Source: Hymenobacter jeollabukensis
Lineage (GTDB): Bacteria; Bacteroidota; Bacteroidia; Cytophagales; Hymenobacteraceae
Direction: 5' to 3'
DNA length: 64,000 nt
Assembly: GCF_005771675.1 (NCBI RefSeq)
Contig: NZ_VAJM01000002.1
Location: forward strand, 496,001-560,000
The position numbers were made by a program, and so were the translations under genes. Positions 8,672-15,884 of the stretch are shown one piece after another. The number at the start of each line of letters is the position of its first letter. Position 1 is the first letter of the stretch. Below the pieces are notes generated by a model, which saw only the letters and a program-made list of their open reading frames with translations, did not search any database and was not told the origin of the DNA.

Positions 8672-10267
8672 ATGGCGGGAGGTAAAGAAACACCGCGGCA
8701 AAAGATGATCGGCATGATGTACTTGGTACTGACTGCCCTTCTCGCGCTGCAAGTAAACTCCGCAATTCTGCTCAAATTCAAGTTCCTCGACGACAGCCTG
8801 TCGAACATCAACCAAAAGGTGTCGACGGCTAACGATGGTGCGGTAAAAGGCATCAAAGCACAAGTCGAGAAGAACCATAACCTGCCCAAAGACGTGGCAG
8901 TGTTGAAGAAGGGCGAGGAAGTGCGTGAAAAGACGAAGCAGACCATTGCATATCTGCAAGATGTGCGTGACAAGCTGCTCGTAGCTACCGAAAACGGTAA
9001 GGCTGGCAAAGGCAACAATGCCTACAAGAACATGAGCATGGAGGACAAAGTCGCCATTACCATGCTCGGCCCCAGCAAGAACGGCCTCGGCTACAAGATG
9101 AAAGACGAGCTGAATGGCTATTCGTCCTACATCAAGGGCATCGTACCGACCGCAGGTCCTCTGGCGCTCGATGCCAAGGAAGATCCGGGCGTGACGGAAC
9201 AATCGCAGAAGAGCAAAAACTTCGCGGAGCTGAACTTCGAAAACACGCCGCTGGTAGCTGCTCTGGCAGTACTGTCGCAGAAAGAGGCTGAGGTTCTGAA
9301 ATACGAATCGGACGCTCTGGCTGAACTCTCGAAGCAGGTAGGTGGCACCATCATCGTATTCGACAAGATTGGTGCTTTCGCCAGCGCTGAGTCGAACACG
9401 GTAGCTGCTGGTACCAAGTACAAGGCTGAACTGTTCCTGACGGCTTCGGCCACGGGCATGCGTCCGTCGATGACCCTGAACGGTTCGCCGCTGCAGGTTG
9501 GTCCGGATGGCAAAGGCAAGATTGAGTTCACGGCTACCCCCGGCGCATTCGATGCTTCGGGCAACGCCAAGAAAAGCTGGACGGGTACGGTTCGCATCAA
9601 AGGCAATAGCGGCCGCGATACGACGTTTAAGGTTACGGTGCCCTACATCGTAAGCAAACCCGTCATGCAGATTCAATCGGCTTCGGTACAGGCGCTGTAC
9701 TTCAAGTGCGGCAACAAGCTGACGGTATCGGTACCGGCGCTGGGTGCCAACTACAAGCCGGGCTTCTCGGCCTCGGGTGCTTCGGTTATCCAAGGCGGCA
9801 AGCTGGGCGAAGTAACGCTGGTGCCGAACTCGGGTGAGGTGACCCTGAACGTGAGCAGCGGCGGCAACGCCATCGGCTCGCAGACCTTCAAGGTTCGTCC
9901 GATTCCCAAGCCGGAAATCAAATGCATCGTCGGTGGCCGCGAGGCTAACGAGAAGCAGGGCACCCCGATTACGGCCGTGCGTAACCTGAGCCTGCGCGCT
10001 GTGCCGGACCAGGGTTTCGCCAACTTCCTGCCGGAAGACGCCCGTTTCCGTGTAACCCGCTACGAAGTAACGCTGGTGCGTGGCCGTCGTCCGGCCATCC
10101 CGACAATGACCTTCGAAGGCCCGGATGCTAACCTGACCAACGTTGTAAACTCGGCCCGTGAAGGTGACCGTCTGTACATCGAAGTGAAGGAAGTGCGTCG
10201 CATGAACTTCCGCGGCGAGCAGGAGGAAGTGCGCATGACGAAGCAATTCAACGTGCCGCTGCTGTAA
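8672..10267 (+). CDS. gldM: T9SS motor/periplasmic protein GldM/PorM
   Basis: The N-terminus MAGGKETPRQKMIGMMYLV is the family signature. One membrane helix (MYLVLTALLALQVNSAILLK) is followed by a large periplasmic part that in GldM forms four domains, with the last ones beta-rich (for example IKCIVGGREANEKQGTPI). The dimer spans the periplasm and transmits energy from GldL to the GldK-GldN ring. The length of 531 residues is usual. It starts 66 nt after gldL and is followed 49 nt later by gldN. Confidence 0.96.
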   Translation: MAGGKETPRQKMIGMMYLVLTALLALQVNSAILLKFKFLDDSLSNINQKVSTANDGAVKGIKAQVEKNHNLPKDVAVLKKGEEVREKTKQTIAYLQDVRDKLLVATENGKAGKGNNAYKNMSMEDKVAITMLGPSKNGLGYKMKDELNGYSSYIKGIVPTAGPLALDAKEDPGVTEQSQKSKNFAELNFENTPLVAALAVLSQKEAEVLKYESDALAELSKQVGGTIIVFDKIGAFASAESNTVAAGTKYKAELFLTASATGMRPSMTLNGSPLQVGPDGKGKIEFTATPGAFDASGNAKKSWTGTVRIKGNSGRDTTFKVTVPYIVSKPVMQIQSASVQALYFKCGNKLTVSVPALGANYKPGFSASGASVIQGGKLGEVTLVPNSGEVTLNVSSGGNAIGSQTFKVRPIPKPEIKCIVGGREANEKQGTPITAVRNLSLRAVPDQGFANFLPEDARFRVTRYEVTLVRGRRPAIPTMTFEGPDANLTNVVNSAREGDRLYIEVKEVRRMNFRGEQEEVRMTKQFNVPLL

Positions 10268-10316
10268 TCCGCTCAGTCGGTTGAACCTACTAGCTGCCTT
10301 TTATCTTTCTCCTCAC

Positions 10317-11309
10317 ATGAACAAGTACACTTCCTTTGCCGCGCTGGCGGTTGGTCTGACGTTGTCGGTATCGGCGTCGGCTCAGGAACAGGCCACCACG
10401 GCGAGCAGCAATGGCTCCTACCGGCCGATTCCGAGCTCGGATATCATGTTCCGCAAAACCATCTGGCGCCAGGTTGACCTGCGCGAGAAGCAGAACAAGC
10501 CGATGTTCTCGGAAGGCAAGGAAATCACCCGCGTGATTCTGGATGCCGTGAAGCGTGGTGAGCTGCAGGCTTACCGTAACGACTCCCTCACCTCCTCCTT
10601 TACCTCGGACGAGGTAAAGAACAACTCCTCGTACGCCGAGCAGAGCCAAGGCCTGTCGGATGAAGAGAAAGCTGCTGGTCTGAAAGAAGACGACAGCTGG
10701 GGCGGTGGCGGCGGAGGTGGCGGTGACGCCTGGGGTGCTCCGGCTAAGTCGGGCGCCAAAGGTGGTGCTACTACCAAGCGCCAGCCTAAGCTGGGAGCCA
10801 ACGGCAAGCCGCTGAAGGACAAGAAAGGCAAGATTATCTACGAAACCGTAGCCGTTGAGCCCCCGAAGCCGGCTGCCCCGCCGAGCTACGAGTATCGTCC
10901 GAAAGACCTGTACCAGCTGGAACTGAAAGAGGATATGATTTTCGACAAGAAACGGTCGAGAATGTATCACGACATCAAGACCATCACGCTGGTGGTGCCC
11001 GCAACGGCTCCCGGTAACACGGCTGGTATCGACAAGCCCATCGGCACGTTCAAGTACAGCGACTTGGTGAAGGTGTTCCGCGCCAACCCGGATAAGGCTA
11101 TCTGGTTCAACCCGCAGAACGATGCCCAGCACAAGAATCTGGCTGACGCCTTCGAGCTGTGGCTGTTCAACTCGTACATCGTGAAGGTGTCGAACCCGGG
11201 TGACCAGCGTCTCGACGAAATCTACGGTGACCAGCGTCAGGGCATCCTGGCGGCCTCGCAGGCTGCTTCAGACCTGATCGACTACGAGTACAGCCTGTGG
11301 AGCTTCTAG
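10317..11309 (+). CDS. gldN: T9SS ring protein GldN/PorN
   Basis: The ATG at 10317 is used because MNKYTSFAALAVGLTLSVSA is a normal signal peptide, cleaved near ASA-QEQ. A TTG twelve codons upstream is less likely. The family motifs are present: YRPIPSSDIMFRKTIWRQVD, REKQNKPMF, DLYQLELKEDMIFDKKRSRM and the C-terminal AIWFNPQNDAQHKNLADAFE. A glycine run (SWGGGGGGGGDAWGAPAKS) and a lysine-rich stretch interrupt the middle and look like an unstructured insertion of this lineage. GldN binds GldK in the periplasmic ring. The gene ends the T9SS operon, with a long bidirectional terminator beyond. Confidence 0.94.
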   Translation: MNKYTSFAALAVGLTLSVSASAQEQATTASSNGSYRPIPSSDIMFRKTIWRQVDLREKQNKPMFSEGKEITRVILDAVKRGELQAYRNDSLTSSFTSDEVKNNSSYAEQSQGLSDEEKAAGLKEDDSWGGGGGGGGDAWGAPAKSGAKGGATTKRQPKLGANGKPLKDKKGKIIYETVAVEPPKPAAPPSYEYRPKDLYQLELKEDMIFDKKRSRMYHDIKTITLVVPATAPGNTAGIDKPIGTFKYSDLVKVFRANPDKAIWFNPQNDAQHKNLADAFELWLFNSYIVKVSNPGDQRLDEIYGDQRQGILAASQAASDLIDYEYSLWSF

Positions 11310-11313
11310 GACC

Positions 11314-11360
11314 ACGGATTTAGACGGATTTTTCGGATTCCACGGATTTCGTGGACGATT
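11314..11360 (+). repeat. 47-bp dispersed repeat, copy 1
   Basis: This AT-richer stretch carries several CGGATTT-type units and ends TGGACGATT, starting 4 nt after the gldN stop. A copy of the same length with about ten differences lies at 36511-36557 beside nnr. Confidence 0.7.
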
Positions 11361-11364
11361 AGCC

Positions 11365-11412
11365 CAGAAAGCAAAAGCCCCTGCCACAACTGGCGGGGGC
11401 TTTTGCTTTCTG
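11365..11412. terminator. Bidirectional terminator between gldN and uvrC
   Basis: A 22-bp stem (11365-11386 with 11391-11412, one G-T pair) encloses a CAAC loop. The AGAAAGCAAAAGCC and GGCTTTTGCTTTCT flanks give T-rich sides on both strands. It lies between convergent genes. Confidence 0.9.
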
Positions 11413-11427
11413 CTATTTCTGGTAATA

Positions 11428-13248
11428 TCAGGTGGTTTCAGCAGCGGAATCTTGGCTGGCGAAGTAGTCGAGCAGGACTTTGGTTTTGGCTTTGCCGATT
11501 TCGGTTATTAGCTCCGATTCGCTCAGCTCTTTGATCTTCTTGACCGATTTGAACTTGTTCAGGAGCTTGTCGGCGGTGACGGGGCCGAGGCCTTTCACGT
11601 CGGTAAGCTCAGTTTTGAGCGTAGCGGCGTCGCGGCGGGAGCGGTGGAAGGTGATACCGAAGCGGTGAGCTTCGTCGCGCATGCGCTGGATGAGGCGCAG
11701 CGTCTCGCTCTTCTTGTCGATGTAGAGGGGCAGCGGGTCGTTGGGCACGTAGATTTCCTCCAGGCGCTTGGCAATGCCGATGATGGGTATCTGGCCCCAG
11801 ATGCCGAGGTCCTTCAGCGCCTTGACGCCCATGCCGAGCTGGCCCTTGCCGCCGTCGACGATGATGAGCTGGGGCAGGCTGGCGCCTTCGTCGAGCAGGC
11901 GGCGGTAGCGGCGGGTGACGATTTCGTACATCGAGTCGAAGTCGTTGGGACCAACGACGGTCTTGATGTGGAAATGACGGTAGTCCTTCTTGCTGGGCTT
12001 GGCGTTGCGGAAGCACACCATGGCCGCCACGGGGTTGTCGCCCTGGAAGTTGGAGTTGTCGAAGCACTCGATATGGCGCGGCAGCTCCTTCAGGTGCAGG
12101 TCCTTTTTGGCCGTTTCGAGGATGCGCACCTCGTTGACGTCCTTGGACTTCTCGTTCATCGACTCCTTCTCCTTGCGCAGGTACAGCACATTCTTGATGG
12201 AGAGGTTGAGCAGCTTGCGCTTGTCGCCGATTTCGGGTACGGCCACCTTCACGCCGGGCAGGGGCAGGTCGGGCAGCTCCACGTTGACCAATATGTCGCG
12301 GGACTCACTCTCAAACTCCTGCCGCAGCTGCATGACCATGGGCGCCAGGATTTCGGCGTCGGTTTCGTCGAGCTTCTTCTGCACCTCCAAGGACTGCGTC
12401 TGGATGATGGAGCCGTTCATCACCTTGAGGTAGTTGATGAAGGCCGATTTTTCGTTGGAGGCAATGCTGAACACGTCGATGTCCGACAACGACGGGTTGA
12501 CGATGGTGCTCTTGGCCTGGAAGTCGTCGAGCTTGTCGAGCTTGGTTTTGAACTGGTGGGCCAGCTCGTACTGCTGCTCGGTGGCCGCCTGCATCATGCG
12601 GTCCTTGAAGTAGTTCTTGGCCACCGTCAGGTTGCCGGAGAGGATGTTGCGGATCTGCTGAATGTGCTGGTTGTAGCTGTCCTCGTCAATCAAGTCCTGG
12701 CAGGGGCCCTTGCAGTTGCCGATGTGGTATTCCAGGCACACCTTGTACTTGCCGGCAGCCACGTTTTCCGGGCTCAGGTTGTACGTACAGGTGCGTAGCG
12801 GGTACAAGGCCCGGATTAGCTCCAAAATGACGTTTAGGCCCGTGCCTGTGGCGTAGGGGCCGTAGTAGCGCGAGCCGTCGTTGATTTTGTTGCGCGTGGG
12901 CAGCACCCGCGGAAACCGCTCGTTGGTGATGCAGATGAACGGGTAGGTCTTGCCGTCCTTGAGCAGGATGTTGTACTTGGGCTGGTGCTGCTTGATCAGG
13001 TTATTTTCGAGCAAGAAGGCATCCGACTCCGAATCCACGATGGTGAATTCGATGCGATGAATGTTCTTGACCAGCTGCTGGGTCTTCTTGTTGTGGTCCT
13101 GCTTGGTGAAGTAGCTGCTGACGCGCTTGCGGATGTCCACGGCCTTGCCGACGTAGATGATGGTATCCTCGGCGTCGAAATACTTGTAGATGCCCGGGCG
13201 GTGCGGCAACTGACGAATTTGCTCTTGCAGGTGAGCTTGGGCAGCCAT
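11428..13248 (-). CDS. uvrC: Excinuclease ABC subunit C
   Basis: UvrC makes both incisions in nucleotide-excision repair. In order the 606-residue protein shows a GIY-YIG nuclease domain (RPGIYKYFD, then IIYVGKAVDIRKRVSSYF), cysteines in CLEYHIGNCKGPC, the UVR motif in the helix with EQQYELAHQFKTKLD, the RNase H-like second nuclease (HIECFDNSNFQGDNPVAAMV and IIVDGGKGQLGMG), and a C-terminal helix-hairpin-helix pair (DVKGLGPVTADKLLNKFKS). The ATG at 13248 (MAAQAHLQEQIRQLPHRPG) is chosen since the longer frame upstream runs antisense through the next gene. It is convergent with gldN. Confidence 0.97.
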   Translation of the reverse strand: MAAQAHLQEQIRQLPHRPGIYKYFDAEDTIIYVGKAVDIRKRVSSYFTKQDHNKKTQQLVKNIHRIEFTIVDSESDAFLLENNLIKQHQPKYNILLKDGKTYPFICITNERFPRVLPTRNKINDGSRYYGPYATGTGLNVILELIRALYPLRTCTYNLSPENVAAGKYKVCLEYHIGNCKGPCQDLIDEDSYNQHIQQIRNILSGNLTVAKNYFKDRMMQAATEQQYELAHQFKTKLDKLDDFQAKSTIVNPSLSDIDVFSIASNEKSAFINYLKVMNGSIIQTQSLEVQKKLDETDAEILAPMVMQLRQEFESESRDILVNVELPDLPLPGVKVAVPEIGDKRKLLNLSIKNVLYLRKEKESMNEKSKDVNEVRILETAKKDLHLKELPRHIECFDNSNFQGDNPVAAMVCFRNAKPSKKDYRHFHIKTVVGPNDFDSMYEIVTRRYRRLLDEGASLPQLIIVDGGKGQLGMGVKALKDLGIWGQIPIIGIAKRLEEIYVPNDPLPLYIDKKSETLRLIQRMRDEAHRFGITFHRSRRDAATLKTELTDVKGLGPVTADKLLNKFKSVKKIKELSESELITEIGKAKTKVLLDYFASQDSAAETT

Positions 13249-13345
13249 GTAGGGAGAGTTAGGCGGAAACGGCGAAGGATGGCTAGATGCGCGCTGCCAG
13301 TCGGCGGGTAAGCGGACTGCCGGGCGTAAAAGCTGGTACGAGTTA

Positions 13346-13379
13346 AACAAAAAACGTGGCCGGGAAATCCCGGCCACGT
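13346..13379 (-). terminator. Terminator after the class A PBP gene
   Basis: An 11-bp perfect GC-rich stem (13354-13364 with 13369-13379) and an AAAT loop are followed, in the minus direction, by a T-rich run (complement of 13346-13353). Confidence 0.85.
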
Positions 13380-13409
13380 CGGCTATTTGTGCTAATGCAC
13401 GCGACTGGG

Positions 13410-15764
13410 CTAGATGTTGTCTCGGTCGATGTCCTGCAGATCGGTCGGGTTCTGCTTTTGCTCGTAGGGAATCGTGTCGCGCTGGCCGCCGTAGTACTTC
13501 GAGCAGTCGATTTCGATGCTGAGCGGCTTGCTGGGCACCGGGAAGTCCTTGGTGTCGATGTCGAGGTCCTTGGCCTTGTTGTTCTTGTACACCTGCTGCA
13601 TGAAGATGCCGTAGATGGGCAGCGCGAGGCGGGAGCCTTGGCCGTAAGCACCGGTGCGGAAGTGAATGCTGCGGTCTTCGCCGCCCACCCACATGCCGCA
13701 GACCAGGTTCGGCGTCATGCCCATAAACCAGGCGTCGGAGTAGTTGGAGGTGGTACCGGTTTTGGCCGCAATCTGGTTCGGGAACTTGAAGCCCCCGCGC
13801 AGAATGATGGACGTACCGCCCTTTTCCTCCACCGCGCCGCGCATCATGTAGGTCATCAGGTAGGCCGTTTCCTCGCTGAGCGCCTCCTTGGTCTGCGGCA
13901 CGAATTCGCGCAGCACGTTGCCGTTCTTGTCCTCGATGCGCGTCACCATCATCGGGGCCGTCCACACGCCCTTGTTCACGAAGGTGCTGTAGGCGCCCGA
14001 CAGCTCATAGATGCTCACGTCGGAGGAGCCGAAGCCCACGGCGGGCACGGCCTCGATGGGGGAGGTGATGCCCAGGCGCTGGGCGTACTTCACCACGTCC
14101 TCGGGCCCGATTTCCTTCACCAGCCAGGCGGTGATGGAGTTCAGGGAGCGGGCCAGGGCCTGGCGTAGCGTAAAGGTGCGGCCCGAATAGCTGCCTTCGA
14201 AGTTCTTGGGTGTGTAGGCCGGCCGGCCGGCCACGGCCGGGAAGGTGGTGGCAATGTCGGGGCGCTGGTAGCAGGGCGAGTACCCGCGGTCGATGGCGGC
14301 CACGTACACGAAGGGCTTGAACGTGGAGCCCGGCTGCCGCTTGCCCTGCTTGACGTGGTCGTACTTGATGTACTTGAAGTTGATGCCGCCCACCCAGGCC
14401 TTCACCTGCCCGTTGAGCGGGTTCATGGCCATGAAGCCGGCGTGCAGCAGGCGCTTGTAGTAGGCCAGGGAGTCCATCGGCGACATCAGTACTTCCTTCT
14501 CCCCGCCCTTCCAGGTAAACACCTTCATGCGGTACTTCTTGTTCAGATAGTACTTGACGGAATCGGAGTTATCCGGGAAGCGGGCCTGCAGGGCGCGGTA
14601 CCGTTCGGTGCGCTTGATGGAGGTGCTCAGAAAGTTCGGGATGAGCCGGCCGTTTTCGTCGCGCCAGGGCTGCTGGCCTTTCCAGTGCGCGTCGAACCAC
14701 TTTTGCTGCAGGCTCATGTGGTCGGCCACGGCCGTTTCGGCGTACTTCTGCAGGCGCGAGTCGATGGTGGTGTAAATCTTCAGGCCGTCGGAGTACAGGT
14801 CGTGGTCGGTTTCCTTGGCCCATTGGCGCAGCATCTTGCTGACCTCCACCCGGAAATAGGGCGCAATGCCCTCGTTCTGGTTTTCGACCTTGTAATCGAG
14901 CTTGATGGGCTTGGCAATGGCGGCCGTGTACGCCGCGTCGTCGAGGTACTGGTACTTGCGCATCTGGCCCAGCACCCAGTCGCGGCGCTTGCGGCTGCGC
15001 TCGGGGTTGCGCACCGGGCTAAACCACGTCGGGCCGTTTACCAGGCCCACCAGCAGCGCCGATTCTTCCAGCGTCAGGTTCTTGGGCTTCTTGTTGAAGA
15101 AGGTCTTGGCGGCGGTGTAGACGCCGTAGGCGTTGGACCCATACTCCGCCTGGTTCAGGTACATGCGCAGGATTTCGCGCTTGGTGTAGTTGCGCTCCAG
15201 CCGCACCGCCAAAATCCACTCCTTGGTCTTGGTGATGAGCATACGCAGGCCCGGCACGTCGTTGAGCAGGCCGTCGTTGAGGTCCTCGCGGGTGCGGAAC
15301 AGCATCTTGGCCAGCTGTTGCGTCAACGTCGAGCCGCCGCCGCTCTTGCCCAGAGCCCCGGCCGTCAGAATGCCGCCGGCCACCCGGGTCATAGCCTTGG
15401 CGTCGATGCCGGAGTGTTGCTCGAAGCGCGAGTCCTCAGTGGCCACCAGCGCATCGACGAGGTTCTGCGGCAGCTCGTCGTAGGAAACCGGCGTGCGGTT
15501 TTCCCGGAAGTACTTGCCCATCAGCACCCCATCGGCCGAGTACACTTCCGAAGCCACTTCGCTCTTGGGGTTTTCCAGCGACTTCAGGTTGGGCATGCTC
15601 CCGAACAGGTTCAGGAAGTTGACGCTGACGGCCAGCACGTACAGAATAACGCCCAGCACGCCGGCGCTGAACAGCACCCACAGGGTGCGCGTCAGCGCGC
15701 CGAAACGCTCGGGACGGTTGGGCTTGGCCCGGAAAGCAGGTTTGGACCGCGAAACGGTAGGCAT
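13410..15764 (-). CDS. Class A penicillin-binding protein (glycosyltransferase and transpeptidase)
   Basis: This bifunctional peptidoglycan synthase has a cytoplasmic N-terminus, one membrane helix (LWVLFSAGVLGVILYVLAVS) and two periplasmic enzyme domains. The GT51 domain shows the catalytic ATEDSRFEQHSGID and GGGSTLTQQLAK. The transpeptidase shows QPGSTFKPF (active Ser and Lys), RSLNSITAW (SxN) and AAKTGTTSNYSDAWF (KTG). At 784 residues it is PBP1A-like. The extended C-terminal tail is acidic (LQDIDRDNI). It is followed by a terminator and is transcribed in the same direction as the upstream porW/sprE, across a hairpin gap (15772-15884). Confidence 0.95.
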   Translation of the reverse strand: MPTVSRSKPAFRAKPNRPERFGALTRTLWVLFSAGVLGVILYVLAVSVNFLNLFGSMPNLKSLENPKSEVASEVYSADGVLMGKYFRENRTPVSYDELPQNLVDALVATEDSRFEQHSGIDAKAMTRVAGGILTAGALGKSGGGSTLTQQLAKMLFRTREDLNDGLLNDVPGLRMLITKTKEWILAVRLERNYTKREILRMYLNQAEYGSNAYGVYTAAKTFFNKKPKNLTLEESALLVGLVNGPTWFSPVRNPERSRKRRDWVLGQMRKYQYLDDAAYTAAIAKPIKLDYKVENQNEGIAPYFRVEVSKMLRQWAKETDHDLYSDGLKIYTTIDSRLQKYAETAVADHMSLQQKWFDAHWKGQQPWRDENGRLIPNFLSTSIKRTERYRALQARFPDNSDSVKYYLNKKYRMKVFTWKGGEKEVLMSPMDSLAYYKRLLHAGFMAMNPLNGQVKAWVGGINFKYIKYDHVKQGKRQPGSTFKPFVYVAAIDRGYSPCYQRPDIATTFPAVAGRPAYTPKNFEGSYSGRTFTLRQALARSLNSITAWLVKEIGPEDVVKYAQRLGITSPIEAVPAVGFGSSDVSIYELSGAYSTFVNKGVWTAPMMVTRIEDKNGNVLREFVPQTKEALSEETAYLMTYMMRGAVEEKGGTSIILRGGFKFPNQIAAKTGTTSNYSDAWFMGMTPNLVCGMWVGGEDRSIHFRTGAYGQGSRLALPIYGIFMQQVYKNNKAKDLDIDTKDFPVPSKPLSIEIDCSKYYGGQRDTIPYEQKQNPTDLQDIDRDNI

Positions 15765-15771
15765 TGGGAGG

Positions 15772-15884
15772 AATTAATAATTAAGAATTAACAATTAATA
15801 ATTGATGGTCAGAACGAAACGGGGAAAACCGAGGCGTCGGGCCAGAAGCAATTATTAATTACTAATTGCTAATTCTTAATTGAG
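15772..15884. repeat. AT-rich hairpin with repeat-built arms (element B)
   Basis: The left arm (15772-15804) and right arm (15849-15884) are runs of AATTA-type units (AATTAATAATTAAGAATTA and its complement) around a 44-nt GC-rich centre. The right arm includes the last codons and TAG stop of porW/sprE (15869-15871), so the protein tail YSIKN is encoded by the repeat. Its AT content contrasts sharply with the surroundings. Confidence 0.75.

Noticed and set aside
8654-10246. Long minus-strand frame opposite gldM
   Set aside because: Antisense shadow of a well conserved T9SS gene; no recognisable domain.
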